A DNA stretch of 64,000 bases from Gemmatimonadaceae bacterium (GTDB lineage: Bacteria > Gemmatimonadota > Gemmatimonadetes > Gemmatimonadales > Gemmatimonadaceae). This document shows, in pieces, positions 19,375-28,371 of the stretch. The DNA is taken from assembly GCA_019637445.1 (NCBI GenBank), contig JAHBVS010000001.1, forward strand, positions 2,143,586-2,207,585, given 5' to 3'. A program made the position numbers and the translations under genes. How positions within the stretch are numbered: position 1 is the first letter of the stretch; every line of letters starts with the position of its first letter. The notes below the pieces were generated by a model, which worked only from the letters and a program-made list of their open reading frames with translations, was not told the DNA's origin and ran no database searches.

Positions 19375-21347
19375 CGACGCCAACATCGCCCCAAGTGCTT
19401 GGCCGTGTGGTGGCCACCGAGCGCCGGCCCAACACGCCGCACGAGTTCCACTTCTGGACCGCGCTGGACGCCCCGGTGGGTATCGGGACCATCGTGCGCG
19501 TGGACTCGGAGCGCCCGATCAATGGCGTGCTGCCGGCCATCTATGGAGTGGTGACCGAGGGCTTCGGCTACACGGACCTGCAGACGCCGCTACACGATGT
19601 GTTGGGTGCGGATGGGCAACCGGGCGCCTCGCAGCTCGCGCCGACGGAGCGCACGGAGATCCGGCTCTATACGGCAGCCGTGCTGCGCCACGTGCCAGAG
19701 GAGCCGCTGCAGCCGGTGCCTATGGGCAGCGTGCACCTGGCCAGCGAGGCCGACGTGCAGGCCGCGCTGCGGATGGACAGCTACGCACAGGGCGAACAGC
19801 GGCGGGCGATTCCGGTGGGGATGTATCGCGCGGGCGGCACCCAGGCCGGCGTGCACCTCGATGCCGACTTCCTGCTCGGGCCCGAGGCGGCGCACCTCAG
19901 CATCTCGGGCGTGTCCGGACTGGCGACGAAGACCAGTGCCGTCGAGTGGTTGCTGGCGAGCATCTTCGCGCACTTCCCGCAGGAGAAGGGCGGGGTGGCG
20001 GCGGTCTGCTTCAATGTGAAGGGCCCCGATCTCTGCTTCCTTGACCAGCCTGCCTCACAGCTGGATGAGACCGATCGCGGGATCTACGAGGCACTGGGGA
20101 TCCCGGCGGAGCCCTTCCGGAACGTGCGCTACTTCGCGCCGTGGACGGCCAAGGGCTACCAGCTGGCGACGCTGCGTTCGAACGAGGCGCTGCAGGGCAA
20201 CGTGCAGCCGCTGACCTGGGGCCTGCGCGAGACACTCGAGTATGCCGAGGTCCTGCTCAACAAGGATGACGTGGACGCCAAGGCCGATGCGCTGATCGAC
20301 TTCATCAAGGAGCGTGTGCTGGACCAGGTCTTCACTGACGACGAGCTCGGCCTGCGCGCCGAAGTGCGCACCTTCGGCGACCTCGAGCGCTGGTTCTCCG
20401 ACCTGTTGCGGGGGATCGAGAACCGGGAGCGGCAGAGCGATGTCTGGCGCACACACCATGTGGCCACCATTCGCAAGGTCCGCAACCGCCTCAGCAACAT
20501 CTCCACGCGCTGCAAGGGGCTGGTCACCGACGACGGCACGGTTTCCGACCTGCCGTTCGGAGAATTCGAGGATCGCGCGGTCTACGTGGTGGATGTCGCC
20601 AACCTCGAGGAGGACGCGCAGGACCTGGTGTTCGCGCGCGTGGTCTCGCAGCTGCGTGAGTCGCTGGAGAAGCGGCAGCTTGGCGTCTCGCAGGTCGTGG
20701 TCTTCGTCGACGAGCTCAACAAGTACGCGCCGAACGACGGCCCCGACACCTACGTGCGCAAGATGCTGCTCGACATCGCGGAGCGAGGACGCTACCTGGG
20801 GATGGTGCTGTTCGGGGCGCAACAGTTCCGCTCGCAGGTGCATCGACGCGTGGTCGGCAACAGCGGGACCGCGCTGTACGGCCGGATGGACCCTGACGAG
20901 TTGGCCACGCCGGGCTACCAGACCCTGGCGCCGGCCACGAAGGCGAGGCTCGCCACGCTGGAGAAGGGCCAGTTGATGGTGCGCCACCCGCACTTCGGCC
21001 AGCCCATCTTTGTGCGCTTCCCGCGACCGGCGGTGCTGGCGGGGCGTGAGGGCGTGGAGCGATTCCCGCCCGCCGAGGACCTGCCGCTGGACGCGGCGTT
21101 GACGCGGGCGTTGCGGCGACTGGACCCAAACATCACCCTGGCAGCCGTGCAAAAGGAGCTCGCGCTGGCCGGCGACAGCGAGGACGAGATCATCCAGGCG
21201 CGGAACCGTACGATCCAAACGCGCCCGGAAAACGTACTGGCCTTCTTCCGTTCGCAGCTGCGCAAGCGTGTGGACCGACAGGCCGTGTCGCGCGCGCCGA
21301 CGCCCGCGTTACGGGCGACCCCGGAAGACGACCCGTATGGCGGCTAG
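19371..21347 (+). CDS. herA: HerA-family hexameric DNA translocase
   Basis: FtsK/HerA-class ATPase that pumps DNA and partners NurA. 658 residues: an N-terminal beta-barrel HAS-type domain (about 1-150), a P-loop region HLSISGVSGLATKTSAVEW (Lys187) with a non-canonical GVSGLATKT form, Walker B VVVFVDELNKYAP (D447/E448), and FGAQQFRSQVHRRVVGNSGT in the sensor region. The C-terminus ends with FFRSQLRKRVD. It overlaps nurA by 4 nt; mre11 begins 90 nt downstream. Confidence 0.85.
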   Translation: MTTPTSPQVLGRVVATERRPNTPHEFHFWTALDAPVGIGTIVRVDSERPINGVLPAIYGVVTEGFGYTDLQTPLHDVLGADGQPGASQLAPTERTEIRLYTAAVLRHVPEEPLQPVPMGSVHLASEADVQAALRMDSYAQGEQRRAIPVGMYRAGGTQAGVHLDADFLLGPEAAHLSISGVSGLATKTSAVEWLLASIFAHFPQEKGGVAAVCFNVKGPDLCFLDQPASQLDETDRGIYEALGIPAEPFRNVRYFAPWTAKGYQLATLRSNEALQGNVQPLTWGLRETLEYAEVLLNKDDVDAKADALIDFIKERVLDQVFTDDELGLRAEVRTFGDLERWFSDLLRGIENRERQSDVWRTHHVATIRKVRNRLSNISTRCKGLVTDDGTVSDLPFGEFEDRAVYVVDVANLEEDAQDLVFARVVSQLRESLEKRQLGVSQVVVFVDELNKYAPNDGPDTYVRKMLLDIAERGRYLGMVLFGAQQFRSQVHRRVVGNSGTALYGRMDPDELATPGYQTLAPATKARLATLEKGQLMVRHPHFGQPIFVRFPRPAVLAGREGVERFPPAEDLPLDAALTRALRRLDPNITLAAVQKELALAGDSEDEIIQARNRTIQTRPENVLAFFRSQLRKRVDRQAVSRAPTPALRATPEDDPYGG

Positions 21348-21437
21348 GGCGAGCCAGTCGTCCGCCGCACGGCCCTCGATTCGATAGCGCGTCATTGCCT
21401 CCCGCGCCGAGGGTGAGGCCGTAGATTCCCCCGGAGA

Positions 21438-22637
21438 GTGCGCCTCATCCACCTCTCCGACCTGCACCTCGGCTTCCGCCAGTTCCAGCGGCAGACCGCG
21501 GCCGGCATCAACCAGCGCGAGGCCGATGTCGCGAAGTCGTTCGCGCGCGCCATCGACCGCATCATCGAGGTGGCGCCGGAGGTCGTGCTCGTCGGTGGTG
21601 ACGTGTTCCACACGGTGCGTCCCACGAACACGTCGATCCTGCACGCCTTCAACCAGTTTGCGCGCTTGGTGCAGGCGCTGCCGCAGACGAAGGTCGTGAT
21701 TGCGGCTGGCAACCACGACATGCCGCGGTCGAGCGAGACGGTGTGCATCCTGCGCCTCTTCGCCGCACCGCTGGGCATCCACGTGGCTGACCGCGAGGCA
21801 AAGCGCTTTGCCTTCGAGGATCTCGACCTCTCGGTGCTTGCCGTGCCGGACCTGCCGCCGGGCACGGTGGACTTCGCACCGGACCCCGAGGCCAAGTACA
21901 ACGTGCTGCTACTGCACGGCGAGGTCACGGGTGCGATTCCACAGGCGGCGAAGGGCGAGAATCCTGATCGCGCTGCGATGCAAATCCCGGTCGAGGATGT
22001 TGCGCGCACCGGCTGGGACTACGTCGCGCTCGGGCACTACCACGTGTACACGCGCATCGCTGAGCACGTGTACTACTCGGGCTCGCTGGACTACACGAGC
22101 ACGAACCCCTGGGGCGAGTTGGCCGCCGAGAAGGCGGCGAAGCTGCCGGGCAAGGGCATGATCGAGCGCGATCTCGCCACGGGAAAGCAGACCTTCCACC
22201 CACTGCCAGTCTCTCGGCCGTTCATCGACCTCCCGGCCGTGGACGGTCGCGGGATGTCCGCGGCCGACCTCGATGCGCAGATCCAGAAGGCTGCGGACCG
22301 CGTTCCGGACGGCATCGACGGCAAGGTGCTGCGCCTGGTAATCACGAACGTCCCGCGGCACATCGCCCGGGAGATCGACCACAAGGCACTGCGCGAGCTG
22401 CAGCGGCGCGCGCTGAACTTCCAGCTCGACACGCGGCGGCCGCAGGTCGTGCGCCAGCGCGGCACGGGCGCGCCCGGCCGTCGCCCGTCGCTGGCCGAGA
22501 CGCTGCGCGAGTCGCTGGCGGCCCGTGCGCTGCCGAACGGCGTCTCGCGCGACGAGTTCCTCGCGCTCGGGCTGCGCTATCTCGATGAAGCCGAGCAGTC
22601 GGAGTTGGCGCGCGCCCTGCCAGGCGGTGACCCGTGA
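21438..22637 (+). CDS. sbcD: Mre11/SbcD-type nuclease
   Basis: Metallophosphoesterase subunit of the Mre11-Rad50 (SbcCD) complex that opens blocked DNA ends. 399 residues. All phosphoesterase motifs are seen: HLSDLHLG, VGGDVFHT, AGNHDMPR, LLHGEV and GHYHVY, then a capping and Rad50-binding region. The GTG start at 21438 is fixed by conservation of RLIHLSDLHLG; the nearest -10-like TAGATT (21422-21427) would give a very short leader. Its stop overlaps the rad50 GTG (GTGA). Confidence 0.92.
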   Translation: MRLIHLSDLHLGFRQFQRQTAAGINQREADVAKSFARAIDRIIEVAPEVVLVGGDVFHTVRPTNTSILHAFNQFARLVQALPQTKVVIAAGNHDMPRSSETVCILRLFAAPLGIHVADREAKRFAFEDLDLSVLAVPDLPPGTVDFAPDPEAKYNVLLLHGEVTGAIPQAAKGENPDRAAMQIPVEDVARTGWDYVALGHYHVYTRIAEHVYYSGSLDYTSTNPWGELAAEKAAKLPGKGMIERDLATGKQTFHPLPVSRPFIDLPAVDGRGMSAADLDAQIQKAADRVPDGIDGKVLRLVITNVPRHIAREIDHKALRELQRRALNFQLDTRRPQVVRQRGTGAPGRRPSLAETLRESLAARALPNGVSRDEFLALGLRYLDEAEQSELARALPGGDP

Positions 22638-25078
22638 GACTCACGCGGCTGCGGCTGACGAACTTTCGGCAGCACACGGACACGGACCTCGAGTTCTACT
22701 CGGGACTCACAGGGATCATCGGCCCCAATGGGGCGGGCAAGTCGACGATCCTCGAGGCCATCGCCTGGGCGCTGTACGGCGGCGGCACGGTGCGCGGCGG
22801 CAACGACTCAATCCGTTTCCAGCGCGCGGCGCCGCGTTCGCCCGTGCGCGTGGAGCTGGAGTTCGAGCTGGCCGGACATCGCTACCGCGTGGTCCGCGGG
22901 CTGACCAGCGCGGAGCTCTATCTCGATGGCGGCGAGGAACCGGTCGCGGTGTCGGTGACTGCCGTTGCCGAGATGCTGCAGCGCCGCATTGGGATGACGA
23001 AGACGGAGTTCTTCAACACCTACTTCACGGGCCAGAAGGAACTGGCCGTGATGCAGGCGCTGACGTCGGGTGAGCGCGCGCAGTTTCTCTCGCGTGTGCT
23101 GGGCTACGAGAAGCTGCGCGTGGCGCAGGACCTCTGCGCGGCGCGGCGCAAGGAGCTCACCAGCGAGATCGCCGGCCTGCGCAGCGGGATGCCCGAGCGT
23201 GACGCCGTGCTCGGCGCGCTCGCCAGCGCACAGGCCACGCTGCGCGAGGCGACGACGCGCGTCGTGGATGCCGAGCGGCTGGAAACCGAGACGGGAGAGG
23301 CGTTGGCGGCAATCGCGCCGCGCTGGCTCGCGGCGCAGACCGGCCGCGAGGAGCGGGAGCGTGTCGAGCGCGAACTCGCGGGCATCGATGGCGAGGACGG
23401 TGCGCTCGCCCGTACCGAGCACGGCGTCGGCGATGAACTGAAGGCCATTGCGACCGCGCGCGAGCAATTGGCACCGATGCAGCCGGAGGTCGAGCGCCTT
23501 GCGGCGGTGACCGAGGCACTCGAGCGGCAGCGCACGCTGCAGGCGGGCGAGGGGCGGCGTCGCGCGCTGCTGACCTCGCGCACAAACGTCTCCACCGATG
23601 CCGCGGCCCTCGAGACCGAAGCGGAGCGCCTGCGCCTCACGGTGGCCGAGGAGCCGAATGTCGTCATGCAACTCACCCAGCGGCGCGAAGCGCTGGAAGC
23701 GGCGCAGTCCAAGCTGGAGTTGCGGCGCACGGAGTGGGTGCGCGAGCGCGAGAGCGTCGAGGGTCGGCTGCGCACGCTGCGCGCGACGTACCAGGACCTG
23801 CGCGACCAGCGCGAGACGCTGCTCAACGCCGGTGAGGCGGGGAACTGTCCGACTTGCACGCGCCCGCTGGGGGAACAGTTCCGCGCGGTGCTCGATGTGC
23901 TGGAGCGCCAGATGGAGACTACCGAGGCTGACGGGTCGTATTTCAAGACGCGGCGGGAGCAGCTGGAGGCGATGCCGGCGGACATCGCGCATCTCGATGA
24001 GCTGCGGCGGACGCTGCAGGGCGAGCTGAGCACACTCGAGCGGCGCGCGACCGAACTCAAGGGCGACATCAAGCGTTTGGCGACCGTCGAGCAGGAGCTC
24101 GCCAACAAGCGCGCGCGGCTGGCAACGATCGCCGGCGAGATCGCCGCAATACCGGAAGGCTACGACGAAGCGGAGCACAAGGCCCTCGAAGCCGAGCGCG
24201 CGCGCCTGGGTGAGGCCGCGCAGGTGGCGAGTCGTCTGCAGCATCAGATTGAGCGCGAATCCGCACTGAAAGCGGAGCAGTCGCAGATCCGCGAACAGCG
24301 CTCGGCGCTGGCCGAGCGGCGCGCCGGCGCGGCCGCGCGGCTCAAGGGCCTGAGCGTACCCGATGGCGACTACACCGAGCTGCGCCGATTGCACGAGGGT
24401 GTATCGGCGGCACATGCCGAGGCCGGTCAGAAGGCGGCGTCTGCGCGCGCCGGCCGCGACCTGGCGCAGGCCGCGGTGCAGCGTGCCGAGCAGGAGCGCG
24501 CGGAGTTCGACTCGCTGTCGGCCAAGGTCGCCGCGCTCGACGAGCAGCGACGGCTGCACGAGGAGCTGCACCGTGCCTACTCCGAGCTGCGCAACGACCT
24601 GAACTTCCAGCTGCGCCCCGACATCTCGGAGATCGCCAGCGAGTTGCTGCGTACGCTGACGGATGCGCGGTACAGCGAGTTGGAGCTGGACGACAAGTAT
24701 CGCCTCGTGGTGCTCGAGGATGGCGTGCCGAAGCCGGTCATTTCGGGCGGCGAGGAGGACGTCGCGAACCTGGTGCTGCGACTGGCCATCTCGCAGATGA
24801 TCGCCGAGCGCGCTGGGCAGTCGTTCTCGCTGCTGGTGCTCGACGAGGTGTTCGGTTCGCTCGATGACGTGCGGCGGGCGAACGTGGTGTCGCTGCTGCG
24901 TGGCCTGCAGGACCGCTTCGACCAGGTCATCGTCATCACGCACATCGAAGGCGTCCGCGACGGGCTTGACCGCGTGATCGAGATCGGTGTGGACCCGGCG
25001 ACCGGGGCGGCGGTGGTCACCAGTCCTGATCCCGTGGAGGCCGAAATGCATCTCCTTGGGTCGGAGGCTGTCGCGTGA
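22634..25078 (+). CDS. sbcC: Rad50/SbcC-type SMC-like ATPase
   Basis: ATPase subunit of Mre11-Rad50, 814 residues. Walker A GPNGAGKSTILEAIAW near residue 35, long coiled coils on both sides of a zinc hook NCPTCTRPLG (Cys405, Cys408), ABC signature ISGGEEDVANLVLRLA, and Walker B FSLLVLDEVFGSLDD near the C-terminus. The length is nearer archaeal Rad50 than the over-1000-residue E. coli SbcC. GTG start overlaps mre11, and its own stop overlaps the GNAT gene (GTGA). Confidence 0.93.
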   Translation: MRLTRLRLTNFRQHTDTDLEFYSGLTGIIGPNGAGKSTILEAIAWALYGGGTVRGGNDSIRFQRAAPRSPVRVELEFELAGHRYRVVRGLTSAELYLDGGEEPVAVSVTAVAEMLQRRIGMTKTEFFNTYFTGQKELAVMQALTSGERAQFLSRVLGYEKLRVAQDLCAARRKELTSEIAGLRSGMPERDAVLGALASAQATLREATTRVVDAERLETETGEALAAIAPRWLAAQTGREERERVERELAGIDGEDGALARTEHGVGDELKAIATAREQLAPMQPEVERLAAVTEALERQRTLQAGEGRRRALLTSRTNVSTDAAALETEAERLRLTVAEEPNVVMQLTQRREALEAAQSKLELRRTEWVRERESVEGRLRTLRATYQDLRDQRETLLNAGEAGNCPTCTRPLGEQFRAVLDVLERQMETTEADGSYFKTRREQLEAMPADIAHLDELRRTLQGELSTLERRATELKGDIKRLATVEQELANKRARLATIAGEIAAIPEGYDEAEHKALEAERARLGEAAQVASRLQHQIERESALKAEQSQIREQRSALAERRAGAAARLKGLSVPDGDYTELRRLHEGVSAAHAEAGQKAASARAGRDLAQAAVQRAEQERAEFDSLSAKVAALDEQRRLHEELHRAYSELRNDLNFQLRPDISEIASELLRTLTDARYSELELDDKYRLVVLEDGVPKPVISGGEEDVANLVLRLAISQMIAERAGQSFSLLVLDEVFGSLDDVRRANVVSLLRGLQDRFDQVIVITHIEGVRDGLDRVIEIGVDPATGAAVVTSPDPVEAEMHLLGSEAVA

Positions 25079-26037
25079 CGGAGCCGGCGACAAGAATCGG
25101 CGGTCCGTTCCCGATCAAGGTCGAGGACATCGCGCCGTTGAACGAGTTGTTTAGCGAGGCGTTCAGTGAACGCTATCGTCGGGACGGGATGTCGGGGGTT
25201 CGGGTTCCGCCGCTAAATCCGGCCATCTGGCGCTTCGCCTTGGAGAGCGCCGGCGAGGGTGCGATGCTCTGGCGCGATGGCGCCGGCGCCTTGGCGGCGT
25301 TCAACCTCGCCCACGCCTCGGGCCGCGAGGGCTGGATGGGCCCGCTGGCGGTGCGCGACGACCTGCAGGGCCGCGGACTGGGGGCGACCATCGTGCGCGC
25401 GGGCATCGAGCATCTGCGGCGCGTGGGCTGCACGACGATAGGGCTCGAGACGATGCCCCGGACGATGGACAACATCGGATTCTACGCCGGACTGGGATTC
25501 CTGCCGGCGCCGCTGACCATCACCGTGACGATGGACGGGACAGGTGGCGCAGCGCCCCCGGAACTGCTGGGTCGATTGGGCGCCGGCGACCGCGAGCGTT
25601 CCATGAACGAGATGCGCGCGCTCACCGAGCGCGCACGTCCCGGCGCGGACTACACGCGCGAGGTTGCGGTCAGCCTGCACCACGCCATCGGCGACGTGGT
25701 CCTGCATCGCGACGCCGACAGGCGACTGCGCGGCTTCGCGCTGTACCACGACGTGCCGTTGGTGGAAGGTCGAAGCCGTGAGGAGCTGCGTGTGCTCAAG
25801 CTCGTCGCCGCATCGCCGGACGACCTGATGGCCTTGGTGGATCTCGTGCGGGTGCAGGCGCGCCGCAGCGGGGCGCTGCGTGCGGCGTTTCGCGTGCAGG
25901 GGGAGTTCTCGTCCGCATTTCGCGTGCTCGTCGCGCACGGGGCGCGGGTGCGCTGGACGGACCTTCGGATGACGCTTACCGGGGCGGGCGAGGCCAGCGG
26001 TGGCGAGGGTATCGCGCTGTCGAACTGGGAGATCTGA
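25075..26037 (+). CDS. GNAT-family N-acetyltransferase
   Basis: 320 residues, GTG start overlapping rad50 by 4 nt. The N-terminal half is a GNAT fold with the acetyl-CoA loop VRDDLQGRGLGATIV and GFYAGLGF; the C-terminal half (about 180-320) looks like a second, degenerate GNAT-like domain. Substrate unknown. The tight coupling to the nurA-herA-mre11-rad50 operon is notable but no DNA-repair role can be read from the sequence. Confidence 0.78.
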   Translation: MTEPATRIGGPFPIKVEDIAPLNELFSEAFSERYRRDGMSGVRVPPLNPAIWRFALESAGEGAMLWRDGAGALAAFNLAHASGREGWMGPLAVRDDLQGRGLGATIVRAGIEHLRRVGCTTIGLETMPRTMDNIGFYAGLGFLPAPLTITVTMDGTGGAAPPELLGRLGAGDRERSMNEMRALTERARPGADYTREVAVSLHHAIGDVVLHRDADRRLRGFALYHDVPLVEGRSREELRVLKLVAASPDDLMALVDLVRVQARRSGALRAAFRVQGEFSSAFRVLVAHGARVRWTDLRMTLTGAGEASGGEGIALSNWEI

Positions 26038-26046
26038 GACGGCGCG

Positions 26047-26211
26047 CTACTTGGCCTTGCGGGCGCGCTCTCCGCGCTTCACCGCGCCAAACACGATGAA
26101 GAACACCCCAAGCGTGAGAAACAGGTGAATGAAGCCCGGCGCCTCCCACAGGAAGGTGCCGCCGGCCCAGAGCGCCAGCATACCGATGCCGATGACGGTC
26201 AAGAGATCCAT
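26047..26211 (-). CDS. Small two-helix membrane protein, lmo0937/DUF5670-like
   Basis: 54 residues starting at the ATG at 26211. Two hydrophobic helices (VIGIGMLALWAGGTFLW and FIHLFLTLGVFFIVFGA) and a basic tail (RGERARKAK). It matches the short lmo0937-type membrane proteins in length and pattern. Function unknown. Confidence 0.65.
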   Translation of the reverse strand: MDLLTVIGIGMLALWAGGTFLWEAPGFIHLFLTLGVFFIVFGAVKRGERARKAK

Positions 26212-26241
26212 GGGCGTGTCGAAACTGTGATGCAAGGGTGA

Positions 26242-26271
26242 TTGACGCGGCGCCGACGGCGCTCCTACATT
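26242..26271 (+). promoter_or_regulatory. Strong sigma70-type promoter
   Basis: TTGACG (26242-26247), 18-nt spacer, TACATT (26266-26271). The start site is expected near 26278. It is oriented toward the PTPS-folE-SDR operon but almost 300 nt upstream of it. Confidence 0.6.
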
Positions 26272-26277
26272 CCTCCC

Positions 26278-26480
26278 ACGATCTACGGGACGGAGAGATC
26301 TACTTTTTGAGCCGATAAGTCCTACGAAACGGATCCGACATCTCTGCAACCGTCATGCCCGGACGCCGGGAAGACGCCAACAGGGTGAGGGCCTCATCCA
26401 TTCGACAGGGCTTCAAAAACCCTCTTCGCTCCCCTTCCTAGCCGACGCCTCGAGGCCCCGCGCCCCGAGGCGTCGGTGCG
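26278..26480 (+). ncRNA. Candidate structured leader or small RNA before the pterin operon
   Basis: About 200 nt bounded by the promoter at 26242-26271 and the hairpin at 26442-26476. Local pairings: acggagagat (26289 region) with atctct...ccgt (about 26339-26354), cccgg/ccggg, ggtgagg/cctcatc and aggg/ccct. It also contains a 28-codon ORF, 26355-26441, Arg/Ser rich, whose stop directly abuts the terminator stem, as in attenuator leaders; no clear ribosome site precedes it. It matches no RNA family I know. The 26481-26570 remainder shows nothing else. Confidence 0.3.
26442..26476 (+). terminator. Hairpin terminator or attenuator before the PTPS gene
   Basis: 11-bp perfect stem ccgacgcctcg (26442-26452) with cgaggcgtcgg (26466-26476), 13-nt loop, followed by tgcgttt. 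It lies 95 nt before the PTPS ATG, so it either ends a small RNA or attenuates the operon. Confidence 0.5.
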
Positions 26481-26570
26481 TTTGCCACTCGCGGAACCGC
26501 GGTCACGGCGACACGCTTAATGTAGTCCTGCTGGCGCTGCCTCGCCGTGGTCCACCGTCGTCCCATCGCA

Positions 26571-26984
26571 ATGCCCATTGTCACCGTCACCCGCCTCGTC
26601 CGTTTCAATGCCGCGCACCGCGTCTACAATCCCTCGTGGAGCGATGAGCGGAACCAGGCCACCTTCGGGAAGTGCAACAATCCGAACTGGCACGGGCACA
26701 ACTACACGCTGGAGATCACGGTCGAAGGCCGGGTGGATCCCGAGACGGGCTACGTGCTGGACCTCGGCGAGGTGAAGCGCATCGCCCAGGACGAACTGGT
26801 GCGGCATGTGGACCACAAGAACCTCAACCTCGACGTGCCGTTCATGCAGGGAACCATCCCGACGACGGAGAACTTGGTCTTGGCATGCTGGCGCGTCCTC
26901 GCGCCGAAGCTGGCCCCGGCGCGCCTCGTGCGCCTCAAGCTCTGGGAGACGGAGAACCACTATGTCGAATACGACGGCCGCTGA
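26571..26984 (+). CDS. 6-pyruvoyltetrahydropterin synthase (PTPS type)
   Basis: Converts dihydroneopterin triphosphate to 6-pyruvoyltetrahydropterin. 137 residues. Zinc ligands H16, H41 and H43; catalytic C35 in [14 protein letters not shown]. The C-x5-HGH spacing and the KCNNPN.HGHNY block match animal PTPS, whereas QueD enzymes of queuosine synthesis have C-x3-HGH (family knowledge). [12 protein letters not shown] and the C-terminal ETENHYVEY also match PTPS. The ATG at 26571 is chosen; a GTG at 26547 is in frame. Overlaps folE by 23 nt. Confidence 0.85.
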   Translation: MPIVTVTRLVRFNAAHRVYNPSWSDERNQATFGKCNNPNWHGHNYTLEITVEGRVDPETGYVLDLGEVKRIAQDELVRHVDHKNLNLDVPFMQGTIPTTENLVLACWRVLAPKLAPARLVRLKLWETENHYVEYDGR

Positions 26985-27621
26985 GCGCGCTCGCGCCGCG
27001 GCACGGGCCGCGTCCGCCCCCGACGCGTTCGAGGCCGCGGTCGGCAGCAATGCCGACCGCATGCTGGAGTTCGAGAACCTCGTCCGTCGCGAACTCGAGC
27101 TGATCGGCGAGGACCCCGCGCGCGAGGGATTGCTCAAGACCCCTGAGCGCGTGGCCAAGTCGATGTCCTGGCTCACGCGTGGCTACGAGATGAACGTCGA
27201 GGATGTCATCGGCGACGCCGTGTTCGAGGAGGAGCACGAGTCGATGGTGATGGTTCGCGACATCGAGCTCTACTCGATGTGCGAGCACCATATGCTGCCG
27301 TTCTTCGGGAAGGCGCACATCGCCTACATCCCGCAGGGGCGGATCGTCGGGCTGTCGAAGCTGCCGCGCATCGTCGAGGTCTTCGCGCGGCGCCTGCAGG
27401 TGCAGGAGCGGCTCACGGAACAGATCGCGCAGGCCATCCAGGACGTGCTGCGACCCGAAGGTGTCGGCGTCGTCATCGAGGCCGAACACCTGTGCATGAT
27501 GATGCGCGGCGTAGAGAAGCAGAACTCCAGGACCATCACCTCGGCCCTCAAGGGATCGTTCCGCAACGATCCGATGACGCGCGACGAGTTCCTGCGCCTG
27601 GCGCACGGTCCGCGGCGGTGA
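26962..27621 (+). CDS. folE: GTP cyclohydrolase I
   Basis: Converts GTP to dihydroneopterin triphosphate, the substrate of the preceding PTPS. 219 residues: [16 protein letters not shown], the zinc site [40 protein letters not shown], and [11 protein letters not shown] with the third zinc ligand. The ATG lies inside the PTPS gene (23-nt overlap), and its stop overlaps the SDR GTG (GTGA), giving a three-gene translational unit. Confidence 0.95.
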   Translation: MSNTTAAERARAAARAASAPDAFEAAVGSNADRMLEFENLVRRELELIGEDPAREGLLKTPERVAKSMSWLTRGYEMNVEDVIGDAVFEEEHESMVMVRDIELYSMCEHHMLPFFGKAHIAYIPQGRIVGLSKLPRIVEVFARRLQVQERLTEQIAQAIQDVLRPEGVGVVIEAEHLCMMMRGVEKQNSRTITSALKGSFRNDPMTRDEFLRLAHGPRR

Positions 27622-28340
27622 GTGGCGCGCTGGCCGGCCGTACGGCGCTGGTCACGGGCGCGTCGCGCGGCATCGGCGCGGCGGTGGCGCGCGCCCTGGC
27701 GGGAGCCGGGGCGCGCGTGGTCTTGGTGGCGCGCTCCGTGTCCGACCTTGAGGCCCTGGCGGCGACACTGCCGCACGAGGCCGCCGTCGTGTCGGCGGAC
27801 CTCTCACAGGATGCCGCCGTACCCACGGTCGCCGTGGCCGCACGCGAGGTGTTGGGCGGGGCGGATCCGAGCATCCTCGTACACGCAGCGGGCACCTTTC
27901 CGTTGGCGACGGTGGACGCGAGCACGGACGCCGACATCGCGACGGCGATGGCGCTCAACGCCGCCGTGCCGCTGCGACTGACGCGCGAGTTCCTGCCGGG
28001 CATGCGCGCGCAGCCAGGCGGCCACGTCGTGATGATCGGCAGCATTTCCGACCGGCACGTGTTTCCCTCGAATGCCGTCTACGCGGCCAGCAAGCACGCG
28101 CTGCGGGCGGCAACGGAGGCGCTGCGCGCCGAGACGCGCGGGACGGGCCTGCGCACAACGCTGGTGTCGCCGGCCGCGACGGATACGCCGATCTGGGATC
28201 CCTACGATCCCGACGCGTCGGACGGACTGCCCAGCCGGGCGGCGATGCTGCGGCCCGAGGATGTGGCCGACGCGGTGCTCTGGGCCGTTACGCGGCCCGC
28301 GCACGTGGACGTCGACGAGCTGCGGCTGTCGCGGAGCTGA
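27618..28340 (+). CDS. Short-chain dehydrogenase, candidate sepiapterin reductase
   Basis: 240 residues. SDR hallmarks: [12 protein letters not shown] (NADP-binding glycine motif), MIGSISDR with catalytic Ser, and VYAASKHA with the Y-x3-K pair. It starts with GTG overlapping the folE stop. Following PTPS and FolE, the expected enzyme for tetrahydrobiopterin is sepiapterin reductase, which is an SDR; that specific role is inferred from context. Other SDR substrates remain possible. Confidence 0.72.
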   Translation: MSGALAGRTALVTGASRGIGAAVARALAGAGARVVLVARSVSDLEALAATLPHEAAVVSADLSQDAAVPTVAVAAREVLGGADPSILVHAAGTFPLATVDASTDADIATAMALNAAVPLRLTREFLPGMRAQPGGHVVMIGSISDRHVFPSNAVYAASKHALRAATEALRAETRGTGLRTTLVSPAATDTPIWDPYDPDASDGLPSRAAMLRPEDVADAVLWAVTRPAHVDVDELRLSRS

Positions 28341-28371
28341 GATTCCTCTGGAGAGGAACCGCGAACTGCTG

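Noticed and set aside
22808-25093. A 761-codon antisense frame opposite rad50
   Set aside because: Leu/Arg/His-rich shadow; the plus-strand Rad50 has every motif in order.
26305-26335. Partial hammerhead-ribozyme-like core (ccgataagtcc...cgaaacgg)
   Set aside because: The conserved CTGATGA is not intact and stem II cannot form; chance similarity.
26380-26440. tmRNA-like 5' motif (attcgacaggg) and a cttcaaa loop resembling the tRNA-Sec anticodon loop
   Set aside because: No acceptor stem, no T-arm consensus, and there are too few bases before the PTPS gene for a tmRNA; the stems do not close as a tRNA.
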